Shown one piece after another: positions 1-5,661 of a stretch of DNA of 17,019 bases; the stretch's first letter is position 1, and every line of letters begins with the position of its first letter. The notes beneath the pieces were generated by a model that was not told where the DNA came from, made no database searches, and saw only the letters and a list, made by a program, of their open reading frames with translations. This DNA is from RBG-16-66-20 sp964616875 (GTDB lineage Bacteria > Pseudomonadota > Gammaproteobacteria > Burkholderiales > SG8-39): assembly GCA_964616875.1 (NCBI GenBank), contig CAZTSJ010000354.1, forward strand, positions 1 through 17,019. The letters are read 5' to 3'. The position numbers were made by a program, and so were the translations under genes.

Positions 1-1
1 C

Positions 2-184
2 GTCGACCATTTCATTCCGTGGTCGCGCTACCCCCGCGATCTCGCCCTGGACGATCAACCCGCGGCGCTGCAGGTAGCGCGCTGGGCCTACGGCCAAGCC
101 GAGGCCACGTCGGCGCAGCTTTGGGTGAGTTTGAAGTACACGGTGAATGCGGACGGGCGGTGTTTGGAGATACTGGGTGGGTGA
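2..184 (+). pseudogene. HNH endonuclease remnant, 5' end outside the window
   Basis: The frame entering at base 2 reads VDHFIPWSRYPRD, the first histidine block (DHFIPWSRYP) of a common bacterial HNH endonuclease family. In that family this block is followed by an N-[FL]-V segment and a Cys-Asn...Lys segment that complete the zinc/HNH fold. Here LALD runs straight into DQPAALQVARWAYGQAEAT, which resembles the far C-terminal helix of the same family. The roughly 50-70 residues between, with the second half of the active site, are absent without a frameshift. The last residues before the TGA (182-184) do not look like the usual ending. I read it as a gene with an in-frame internal deletion, probably inactive. 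The upstream part lies outside the window, and the family comparison is from memory. Confidence 0.6.
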
Positions 185-191
185 AACTAAC

Positions 192-839
192 TCACTCGTC
201 GCTGGTCTGAAAGCCGATTCGCCGCTTTGGCGGATCGGGCGGAGGTTGCAGCAGCGGCAGCAGCTTGCGGTAGATATCGCGCAGTGCGGCGTCGTGCCGG
301 AGCAAGGTGCCGTCGATCTCGGCAAGGCGTTTGAGAATGGCGGCATTGGCGACGAGCCGCTCCCGCATCTGCGAAAACGCGCGGACGACGTAAACGCTCA
401 TGGATACGGCCTGGGGACTGCTAAGCACCATTGCCGCCATGATCCCGCCCTGTTCCGTGAAAGCGTAAGGCGGATATTTCACGTGCTGGCCGCGCTTTAA
501 GGTCGCATTTTGCGACCTTAAAGCCACCCGGCCGTCGGCGCCGATCGCCCCCCGCGTACGCAGCAACTCGAACTCCTCCCGCGCGAGCCGGAAAACGAAA
601 TCCGCCGGAAAGCGGTCGCTGCTGCGGCGCACCTGCTCGTTCAGCCGCTTGGCGTCGACGCCGTAAATGCCGGCCAGATCGCCTGCAAGGATCACCCGCC
701 GGCCTCGCACCGTGAGGATCAGCTCCTCGACGAATTGGTCCGATCCGACGGTTGGCGCATTCCGCATGGTCTTCTTGAACGCGCCATGCGCCAAGCCGGA
801 TGACAGCCCGTCCGAGCGGCGCGTGAGGGCCGATTGCAT
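192..839 (-). CDS. ORF6N-domain protein (phage-type DNA-binding domain)
   Basis: The 215-aa product carries an ORF6N domain at about residues 34-160. Recognisable blocks are ILTVRGRRVILAGDLAGIYGV (41-61), RLNEQVRR (65-72), RFPADFVF (76-83), LRSQNATLKRG (107-117) and YAFTEQGGIMAA (125-136). ORF6N is a KilA-N-related domain found in phage anti-repressors and in many isolated bacterial genes, and is presumed to bind DNA. The tail (about 162-200) is helical and ends in a proline-rich stretch. The ATG at 839 has AAGGAG ten bases upstream. An internal ATG at 767 (MRNAPTVGSDQ) would match usual family starts better but has a poorer ribosome site. No other phage genes lie nearby. The LRSQNATLKRG codons contain a perfect inverted repeat, listed separately. 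The gene converges on the HNH remnant. Confidence 0.85.
   Translation of the reverse strand: MQSALTRRSDGLSSGLAHGAFKKTMRNAPTVGSDQFVEELILTVRGRRVILAGDLAGIYGVDAKRLNEQVRRSSDRFPADFVFRLAREEFELLRTRGAIGADGRVALRSQNATLKRGQHVKYPPYAFTEQGGIMAAMVLSSPQAVSMSVYVVRAFSQMRERLVANAAILKRLAEIDGTLLRHDAALRDIYRKLLPLLQPPPDPPKRRIGFQTSDE
494..524. repeat. Perfect inverted repeat inside the ORF6N gene
   Basis: GCTTTAAGGTCGCA (494-507) and its exact reverse complement (511-524) flank a three-base TTT loop, giving a 14-bp perfect stem. It lies wholly inside coding sequence and encodes part of the conserved LRSQNATLKRG block. It is AT-richer than the surrounding gene. It could be an operator for the protein's own DNA-binding domain, an mRNA hairpin, or an attachment-like site. 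The structure is directly visible; the role is unknown. Confidence 0.9.
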
Positions 840-873
840 GGCGCCCTCACTCCTTCACGACCCAGAATCGAGC

Positions 874-885
874 TCTGACCCCGAT
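874..885. repeat. Dispersed GGGGTCAGA repeat, half copy
   Basis: TCTGACCCCGAT lies in the 71-base gap between the divergent ORF6N and PD-(D/E)XK genes. It is half of the near-palindromic element seen more fully at 3451-3473 and 6811-6823. The mirror half is degraded here. Confidence 0.5.
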
Positions 886-910
886 GTTCCTCACGCGCAT
901 ACTGTGAGCC

Positions 911-1606
911 ATGCCCCTGCAAATCTCCGGCAAAGACCTCGGCGCGCTCGCGATGCGGGACTTCTGCCCGCGCTGCTTCTGGATCTCGCGCCGCGCGAAG
1001 CTGCCGTGGCAGATCTTTCCGGGGATTTTCAGCTCGATCGACTCGTACTCGAAGAAGGTGGTGCACGGACAGTTCGATAAGTCAGGGATGCCGGGGTGGC
1101 TGGCGCCGCTGGGGGAGCTGAAGGGGTACAAGGACCCGCCCTCGGCGCAGAGGTTCAGGGTGCCGGTGGAGGAGCACGGCCTGCTGCTCACCGGGGCGCC
1201 GGACGCGATTTTCGAGCGCGCGGACGGGACGCTGGTGATCGCCGATTACAAGACTTCGCGCCATACGCCGAACCAGGATCGCCTCTTCCCGATGTACCGG
1301 GTGCAGCTCAATGCCTACGCGTACATCGCGCGCAGGCTCGGCTGGAACGCGGTGTCGGCGCTGGCGCTGATCTACACCGAGCCGGTGACCACGGACGAGG
1401 CGGCGGTTGGAGAGGCGGCGCGGCGCGAGGACGGGTTTGCGATGGGGTTCGCGGCGAAGATCGTGCCGGTGGAGCTGGATGAGGCGACGCTCGCGCCGCT
1501 CTTCGCGCGCGCGGCGGCGCTGCATGCGCTCGAGACGCCGCCTGCGGGGCGCGAGGGCTGCGGGGATTGCGGATCTCTGGAGAAAATCAGGGAGTTGCTG
1601 GGGTAG
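911..1606 (+). CDS. PD-(D/E)XK family nuclease (RecB/Cas4-like)
   Basis: This 231-aa protein has the RecB-type nuclease core: GAPDAIFE with Asp98, VIADYKT with Asp112 and Lys114, and the QLNAY motif (Gln132) of RecB/Cas4 nucleases. A cysteine pair near the N-terminus (CPRC, Cys19 and Cys22) and another near the C-terminus (CGDC, Cys217 and Cys220) could together bind an iron-sulfur cluster or zinc. Cas4 and AddB also clamp the fold with terminal cysteines, but Cas4 usually has one plus three. Activity would be cleavage of DNA ends or single strands. There is no CRISPR array or cas gene in the window. The ATG at 911 has no strong ribosome site. It is transcribed divergently from the ORF6N gene, 71 bases away, and is followed by a 118-base gap and higBA. 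The fold is secure; the biological role is unknown. Confidence 0.8.
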   Translation: MPLQISGKDLGALAMRDFCPRCFWISRRAKLPWQIFPGIFSSIDSYSKKVVHGQFDKSGMPGWLAPLGELKGYKDPPSAQRFRVPVEEHGLLLTGAPDAIFERADGTLVIADYKTSRHTPNQDRLFPMYRVQLNAYAYIARRLGWNAVSALALIYTEPVTTDEAAVGEAARREDGFAMGFAAKIVPVELDEATLAPLFARAAALHALETPPAGREGCGDCGSLEKIRELLG

Positions 1607-1663
1607 GGAGATCGCGGCCTCAGCGGGTCATCCGTTTCCGTGTCAGAACGTTGCTCTATGCGG

Positions 1664-1680
1664 GGCTGCTGCCAGCAGCC
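1664..1680. other. Short GC hairpin upstream of higBA
   Basis: GGCTGCT, a 3-base loop and AGCAGCC form a 7-bp perfect stem 58 bases after the nuclease stop codon. It could terminate that transcript, but no T-run follows, so a classical intrinsic terminator is not supported. Confidence 0.35.
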
Positions 1681-1693
1681 GTCATGTATTCCC

Positions 1694-1722
1694 TTGACGG
1701 AATATTCCATAAAGGCTATATT
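1694..1722 (+). promoter_or_regulatory. sigma-70 promoter of higBA with internal operator-like palindrome
   Basis: TTGACG (1694-1699) and TATATT (1717-1722) are separated by exactly 17 bases, an excellent sigma-70 match. The spacer begins with the perfect 10-bp palindrome GGAATATTCC (1699-1708), placed where a repressor would block polymerase. HigA-type antitoxins normally repress their own operon, so this is a likely HigA site. The predicted transcription start (about 1729) falls slightly downstream of the GTG at 1725. Confidence 0.7.
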
Positions 1723-1724
1723 GC

Positions 1725-2096
1725 GTGGCGCGCTGGGAAGTCGAGTATACGGACGAGTTTGGCAAGTGGTGGCACGGCCTGACCGAGGCGCAGCAGGTGT
1801 CGGTGGATACCTCGGTGCGTCTGCTAGAGGCGCGCGGGCCGCAGCTCGGCCACCCGTACAGTTCCGGGATCGCGGGCTCGAGGCATTCGAAGATGCGCGA
1901 GTTGCGTATCCAGCATAGGGGGCGCCCGTTTCGCGTCCTGTACGCGTTCGATCCCCGGCGCATGGCGATCCTGCTGATCGGCGGCGACAAGACCGGTATC
2001 GATCGCTGGTACGAGGATTTCGTCCCGCGTGCGGATGGTTTGTATGACGAGCATCTGGCGATATTGAGAAAGGAAGGTCTGATCAAGGATGGCTAG
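1725..2096 (+). CDS. higB: HigB-type toxin (RelE superfamily, phage Gp49-like)
   Basis: This 123-aa protein matches the Gp49-like/HigB family over its whole length. Signature stretches are WEVEYTDEFGKWW (4-16), HPYSSGIAGSRHSKMRELRI and FRVLYAFDPRRMAILLIGGDKTG. Toxins of this family are ribosome-associated mRNA endonucleases of the RelE fold. The start is a GTG at 1725, with AAAGG nine bases upstream. That site lies inside the promoter spacer, so it helps only if transcription also begins further upstream. The antitoxin gene overlaps the end of this one by eight bases, giving the toxin-first order typical of hig systems and suggesting translational coupling. The protein is full length and looks intact. 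Confidence 0.9.
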   Translation: MARWEVEYTDEFGKWWHGLTEAQQVSVDTSVRLLEARGPQLGHPYSSGIAGSRHSKMRELRIQHRGRPFRVLYAFDPRRMAILLIGGDKTGIDRWYEDFVPRADGLYDEHLAILRKEGLIKDG

Positions 2097-2427
2097 GAAA
2101 TTCAAGGAATTGCGGGACGCCATGTCTCCTGCCGCGCGAGCGCGCGCAAGGGCGCGGACCAAGGCGATGCTCGCCGAGATGCCGCTTCAGGAACTGCGCC
2201 TGGCGCGCGGCCTCACGCAGGGGCAACTCGCGACGATACTCAAGGTCCGGCAAGCCAGCATCTCCAAACTCGAACGCCGGGCCGATATGTATATCAGCAC
2301 GCTGCGGTCCCACATCCAGGCGTTGGGCGGCGAACTGGACATCGTTGCGCGCTTTCCCGACGGCGAGGTAAGGATCGCCAATTTCGAGGATGTCGCCGGC
2401 GAACGCAGGGAGCGCGGGTCAGGCTAG
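2089..2427 (+). CDS. higA: HigA-type antitoxin (XRE-family HTH)
   Basis: This 112-aa protein has an Arg/Ala-rich N-terminal helix (residues 12-30) and an XRE-type helix-turn-helix at about 34-64 (LRLARGLTQGQLATILKVRQ, then ASISKLERR). The segment after it (THE STLRSHIQALGGELDIVARF region, about 70-89) is characteristic of antitoxins paired with Gp49-like toxins. It should bind and neutralise the preceding toxin and repress the operon, with the 1699-1708 palindrome as a candidate site. The ATG overlaps the toxin's last codons by eight bases. Its stop codon lies 11 bases from the end of the convergent yajD gene. No obvious terminator separates the two. Confidence 0.9.
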   Translation: MARKFKELRDAMSPAARARARARTKAMLAEMPLQELRLARGLTQGQLATILKVRQASISKLERRADMYISTLRSHIQALGGELDIVARFPDGEVRIANFEDVAGERRERGSG

Positions 2428-2438
2428 CGGTACAGCTT

Positions 2439-2786
2439 TCAGCGCTTCTTCCTGCTCTTCACCAGGTCGCCCAATCCGGCGAACGGCTTGTGCGACGCTG
2501 GCGCACTTGCAGGAGCGCGCACAGGCGCGCTGGCAGCCTCCTTCCTGCCCCCGCCCGCCTTCGCGGCCGCCTTTGCGTCCTCCAGGCGCGCGTGCTCGTT
2601 CTCATGGCAGTAGATGCACAAGAGCTCCCAGTTCGAGCCGTCGCCCGGGTTGTAGTGGTGGTCGCCGTCCTTGTGGTGCACGGTGAGTTCGCGCAGGCGC
2701 GAGGCGGGGAATTCGCGCGCGCAGCGGGTGCAGATCCAGGGCAGGAGCTTGAGCGCCTGCTCGCGGTAGGCTTTCTCGCCGGTCAC
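2439..2786 (-). CDS. yajD: YajD-like HNH nuclease
   Basis: This 115-aa protein resembles E. coli YajD, also 115 aa as I recall it, over its whole length. It has CTRC (Cys19, Cys22), LRELTVHHKDGDHHYNP (31-47), GSNWELLCIYCHENEH (50-65) and a C-terminal NPFADL-like ending (KPFAGLGDLV). The two CxxC pairs (19/22 and 57/60) form a zinc site, and His37/His38, Asn52 and His61 make the HNH active site. It should be a metal-dependent DNA nuclease; its cellular role is not established. The linker at about 71-98 is rich in Ala, Lys and Pro. The start is a GTG at 2786 with a weak AGGGG site. It is divergent from the exonuclease gene, 31 bases away. Confidence 0.85.
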   Translation of the reverse strand: MTGEKAYREQALKLLPWICTRCAREFPASRLRELTVHHKDGDHHYNPGDGSNWELLCIYCHENEHARLEDAKAAAKAGGGRKEAASAPVRAPASAPASHKPFAGLGDLVKSRKKR

Positions 2787-2817
2787 GCCCCTAGTTTATT
2801 CCGGAGCCGGCCTCGAT

Positions 2818-3450
2818 ATGCACTACGATGGGCCGATGGAAGCTCGCGCCACCACCGTCCTGCCGCGCGAGTTCCCGCGCGAAATCTCCCGCGCGGAGAT
2901 GGCCGCGCTGCCGATCCGGCGCTACGAGGGCGAGATCGTCCTTGTGGCGGATCACCGCTCCCTCGTGCGCGCGGTGGACGACATCGGCCACGAGGCCGTG
3001 GTGGGCTGGGATACCGAGACGCGGCCCGCGTTCAGGAAGGGCGAGATGTACCTGCCCAGCCTGGTGCAGGTGGCCACCTCGCGCGCGGTGTACGTGTTCC
3101 AGCTCGCGCGGCTGGATGTGTCGAAGCAGGTGGCCGGGTTCTTCGCCGCGCCCGGCATCGTCAAGGTGGGCATCTCGGTGAAGGACGACCTGACCAAGCT
3201 GGTGATGCTGTTTCCGCTCGAGCCCGCGTCGGTGCTCGATGCGGGCACGGTGGCGCGGCGCCACGGCATGGAGCAGACGGGCCTGCGCAACCTGGCGGGG
3301 ATTTTTCTCGGCTTTCGCGTGCCCAAGGGCGCGAAGACGACCAACTGGGCGGCGCCGCGCCTCTCGGAGCAGCAGATCACCTACGCGGCCACCGACGCCT
3401 GGGCGTGCCGCGAGCTGTACCTGAAGTTCCGCGAGCTGGGGATGGTGTGA
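2818..3450 (+). CDS. DEDDy 3'-5' exonuclease (RNase D-like domain)
   Basis: This 210-aa protein is essentially one DnaQ-like exonuclease domain of the RNase D/WRN type. Motif I is VVGWDTETRP (Asp65, Glu67), motif II is KVGISVKDDL (Asp124), and motif III is ITYAATDAW (Tyr189, Asp193), the DEDDy set. All metal ligands are present, so it should be an active 3'-5' exonuclease on RNA or DNA. There is no HRDC domain, so it is not classical RNase D. The start may be the ATG at 2818 or the one at 2836 (MEARATT); neither has a strong ribosome site, and the domain is complete either way. It is divergent from yajD. A dispersed palindrome follows its stop codon directly. Confidence 0.85.
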   Translation: MHYDGPMEARATTVLPREFPREISRAEMAALPIRRYEGEIVLVADHRSLVRAVDDIGHEAVVGWDTETRPAFRKGEMYLPSLVQVATSRAVYVFQLARLDVSKQVAGFFAAPGIVKVGISVKDDLTKLVMLFPLEPASVLDAGTVARRHGMEQTGLRNLAGIFLGFRVPKGAKTTNWAAPRLSEQQITYAATDAWACRELYLKFRELGMV

Positions 3451-3473
3451 AAATCGGGGTCTGACCCTAATTT
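3451..3473. repeat. Dispersed GGGGTCTGACCC palindrome, full copy
   Basis: Near-palindromic 23-bp element fitted exactly between the exonuclease stop codon (ends 3450) and the next ATG (3478). It reads AAATcGGGGTCTGACCCtAATTT in halves, with AAAT/ATTT outer arms. It resembles the copies at 874-885 and 6811-6823. It could form a hairpin in the transcript. Confidence 0.7.
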
Positions 3474-3477
3474 CGCC

Positions 3478-4107
3478 ATGGACCTGCTCAAATCGCTTGG
3501 CCTGGGCAAGGATGCGTACGTCGAATGGCTCGTCGCGGCCGGCGGCTGCGCGGCCGAACCGCTGGTGGTGGACGGCTTCGAGGGCAAGGAGCAGCGCTGG
3601 ATCTGGGAGGGGCGCGCGCATGGCGCGGCGCTGAGCCTGCCCTCCAAAGGCGCCAACCAGTGGCGGGGCGCCGGCCGCGTGTGTCTGCGCAACCCGGCGC
3701 TCTCGCGCGACGCGGCGTTCACCGACCACTGCATCAAGCTGTGGCGCCCCGCTCCCGGTGAGCGCTGCCACGCCAGCATCGACGACCCGTTCTGGGCCGA
3801 GCAGCTGCACATCGCGCCGGCCAACCCCGACTGGCCCTCGACCATGCCCGAGGAGGCCTTCGAGCAGGGAATCGCGCTCGGCGGCTTCGCGATGCACTTC
3901 GACTGCCCCGGCGATGCGCGGCCGCTGCTGGTTCACCTGACGGGCGTGCGCGACCTGGCGGCGCGCTTCTCGGCGGCGGTGGAGAGCCTGGAGCTGTACC
4001 GGGCGGCGATCGCGCTGAACCTGGCCGAAAAGGACCTGCAGCGCGAGGCGCTGCTCGGCGACGTGCAGGCGGGCGCGCGGATCGTGCAGTTGATCGCGGG
4101 CCTGTGA
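3478..4107 (+). CDS. Uncharacterised 209-aa cytoplasmic protein
   Basis: I do not recognise this family. The product has no signal peptide or membrane segment. It is rich in tryptophan (for example QRWIWEG at 38-44 and the W in LWRPAP) and ends in a helical stretch (about 157-207). Codon use matches the neighbours and the frame is open throughout, so it looks like a real gene. The ATG lies just after the dispersed palindrome and has no clear ribosome site. Its stop overlaps the GTG of the MORN gene (GTGA, 4104-4107), so the two are likely co-translated and may work together. No function is assigned. Confidence 0.7.
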   Translation: MDLLKSLGLGKDAYVEWLVAAGGCAAEPLVVDGFEGKEQRWIWEGRAHGAALSLPSKGANQWRGAGRVCLRNPALSRDAAFTDHCIKLWRPAPGERCHASIDDPFWAEQLHIAPANPDWPSTMPEEAFEQGIALGGFAMHFDCPGDARPLLVHLTGVRDLAARFSAAVESLELYRAAIALNLAEKDLQREALLGDVQAGARIVQLIAGL

Positions 4108-4514
4108 CTTCGAACCTGGTTTGCGCCCTGGCGGCGCTGATGCTGGGCTTCGCGCCCGGCGCGTGGGCGCAGAGCAAGCTGCCGCGCTGCCAGGGCAAGT
4201 ACGCGGTGAACACGTGGTCGAACTGCTACGGCACGAACATGACGAACAGCGGCGCGATCTACCGGGGCGAGTGGCTGGACGACAAGTTCGAAGGCCAGGG
4301 CACCTACACCTACCGCAACAACGCGCAGTACGTGGGCGGGTTCCGCGCCAACCAGCGCCATGGCCGGGGCACCTACACCTGGCCCGATGGCGCGAGATTC
4401 GTCGGCGAGTACCGCAACGACAAGCGCAATGGGCCGGGCATCCAGTACGGCCCCGAGGGCAAGCTGCTGCAGGCGGGCACCTGGAAAGACGACGTGCTGG
4501 TGCAGCCTCAGTAG
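4104..4514 (+). CDS. Secreted MORN-repeat protein
   Basis: This 136-aa protein starts at a GTG overlapping the previous stop. Residues 1-22 form a signal peptide ending in GAWA|QSK, so it is exported to the periplasm. The rest is a short array of MORN repeats: YRGEWLDDKFEGQGTYTY, YVGGFRANQRHGRGTYTW and FVGEYRNDKRNGPGIQY, then a fourth partial unit (AGTWKDDVL). MORN repeats form beta-hairpin stacks that often mediate protein or lipid contacts at membranes. A cysteine pair lies before the array (the C in LPRCQG and the C in WSNCYG). The substrate or partner is unknown. Its last seven bases overlap the end of the convergent MazG-like gene. Confidence 0.85.
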   Translation: MTSNLVCALAALMLGFAPGAWAQSKLPRCQGKYAVNTWSNCYGTNMTNSGAIYRGEWLDDKFEGQGTYTYRNNAQYVGGFRANQRHGRGTYTWPDGARFVGEYRNDKRNGPGIQYGPEGKLLQAGTWKDDVLVQPQ

Positions 4515-4723
4515 TCGCTGTACTTCTTCATGCTGCCGCGCACCGTGGCGGCGGGATATTTCCCGGCGTTCTTCGCGATTTTATTCGCCGCCGCGTCGAG
4601 CAGGTCGACGTCCAGCTTGTCGGCGAGACGCACGAGGTACACCAGCACGTCGGCCATTTCGTCGCGCACCTCGGCGACGAAGATTCTGAGCTTGTCACGC
4701 AGGGCGATCATCGAATTCTCCAT
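4508..4723 (-). pseudogene. MazG-like pyrophosphohydrolase with internal deletion
   Basis: The 71-aa frame joins two parts of the MazG-like NTP pyrophosphohydrolase family. Residues 1-18 (MENSMIALRDKLRIFVAE) resemble the family N-terminus. Residues 19-71 (EVRDEMADVLVYLVRLADKL onward, with KIAKNAGKYP) are its C-terminal half. Complete members are about 110-120 aa. The missing middle normally carries the W..FH segment and the first ExxE magnesium motif, so only the second motif (the E and D of RDEMAD) remains. The junction at FVAE/VRDE is consistent with recombination between short repeats encoding VAE, since the family has VAE-like residues on both sides. It has a fresh ATG directly after a TAA and sits five bases after the GIY-YIG stop. 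It is probably catalytically dead, though a short binding protein cannot be excluded. Confidence 0.6.
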
Positions 4724-4728
4724 TTAAA

Positions 4729-5100
4729 TCAAGCTTGCCACACCGCGTAGCCCTCGGCCTGCAGCGCGATGGCGAGTTCGACCTCCATGTCGCGCGCCGC
4801 GTCGTAGGGCATCGGGTTGGCGTAGGCGTAGAGCTTCGGCAGCAGGCGCAGGCCGTAGCGCTCGACGTAGCTGTTGGCCTGGATGCCGGCCTTGTGCCTG
4901 GCGAAGCGCTTCTCAGGCGCGAGGCCGGTGCAGCCCACGTAGACGCAGGGCTTGGTGATGTCGCGCTCGGGGTTGGCGGCGCGAAAGCGCGCGTGGTTGA
5001 GCACCCGCCCGTCCAGCTCGATGACGTAGACGTTGTGGTGGTGCCGGGGGCGGCGCGGCTTTGCTTTCGGCGCGGGTCGCTTTTTCAGCTTCGCTTTCAT
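4729..5100 (-). CDS. GIY-YIG-like nuclease domain protein
   Basis: This 123-aa protein has a basic N-terminal tail (residues 1-20, rich in Lys, Arg and Pro) and a GIY-YIG-like core. The GIY strand is VYVIEL (24-29), the YIG strand is PCVYVGCTGL (51-60), and the candidate catalytic residues are Arg65 in EKRFARHKAG and Glu106 in DMEVELA. The fold usually cuts or nicks DNA with one metal ion; small stand-alone members are mostly uncharacterised. Its ATG overlaps the PIN gene's stop (ATGA, 5097-5100), and the MazG-like remnant follows five bases after its stop, so the three are probably one transcript. The basic tail would suit nucleic-acid binding. Confidence 0.7.
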   Translation of the reverse strand: MKAKLKKRPAPKAKPRRPRHHHNVYVIELDGRVLNHARFRAANPERDITKPCVYVGCTGLAPEKRFARHKAGIQANSYVERYGLRLLPKLYAYANPMPYDAARDMEVELAIALQAEGYAVWQA

Positions 5101-5552
5101 GGTGCGGAGAATTTACGCGGGTTCAGGATGCGGAAGGCTTTGGTGCGCCGCGCGAGCTCGAGGAGCTTGTGGTCCTTGGTGATGAGCGCATCGGCGCGCG
5201 CGGCAAGCGCGAGCTCGAGGAATTTCTGGTCGTCCGGATCGACGCAGCGCGCGAGCAACCGGCGCTCGGCTTCGGGCGCGGGCGAGTCAATGCGTTTAGC
5301 GATACTGCGGCATTCGGCGAGGCACGCGGCCTGCGCGGCGGCATCGAGCGTGTGTCTGGCGAGGTCGTAGGCGAGCACGCGCTCGAGTTCGGCTTCGCAC
5401 GCGGCGTCGATGAAAATGTCTAGCCGATTTTCTTTCACAGCCAATTTGAGATAGGACATGCCGGGATCGTCAAAGACAAGCCAATCGAGCCAGACGTTGG
5501 TGTCGAGCACGATGCGCTTTGCTTCCATCCTCATATTTGCCGCCATCTCCAT
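5097..5552 (-). CDS. PIN-domain protein (putative VapC-like toxin, no antitoxin beside it)
   Basis: This 151-aa protein is a PIN-domain ribonuclease of the kind annotated as putative TA toxin component, PIN family. Acidic residues in the expected order are Asp17 (IVLDTNVWLDW), Glu55/Glu57 (ACEAELERVL), Asp108 (DPDDQKFLELA) and Asp127 (ALITKDHKLL). All are present, so single-strand RNA cleavage is plausible. The ATG at 5552 has AGGA about five bases upstream; the ATGs at residues 3, 7 and 9 have no usable site. No antitoxin gene lies on either side: the next gene is a GIY-YIG protein overlapping by four bases, and the divergent neighbour is the helicase. It is either an orphan toxin or a PIN nuclease working with the GIY-YIG protein. 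Confidence 0.8.
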   Translation of the reverse strand: MEMAANMRMEAKRIVLDTNVWLDWLVFDDPGMSYLKLAVKENRLDIFIDAACEAELERVLAYDLARHTLDAAAQAACLAECRSIAKRIDSPAPEAERRLLARCVDPDDQKFLELALAARADALITKDHKLLELARRTKAFRILNPRKFSAP

Positions 5553-5661
5553 ATTTTCCTAGCTATTTCCGGCATTTACACGTAGAGTGCGGGCCCTCGC
5601 AGTTTGATCCCCGGCAAGCTCCCTTTGGTTTGGCAGCGCATCCGGCCAACCGAAGGAATTC

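Noticed and set aside
192..839. Reading the ORF6N gene as evidence of a prophage
   Set aside because: No integrase, structural, lysis or packaging genes lie nearby; ORF6N genes often occur alone.
911..1606. Reading the PD-(D/E)XK gene as cas4 of a CRISPR system
   Set aside because: No repeat-spacer array and no cas1, cas2 or effector gene is present in the window, and the cysteine pattern differs from Cas4.
2791..3936. Minus-strand frame of 381 codons opposite the exonuclease and the unknown gene
   Set aside because: It overlaps a DEDDy exonuclease with all catalytic residues; its own product is Arg/His/Gly-rich without motifs.
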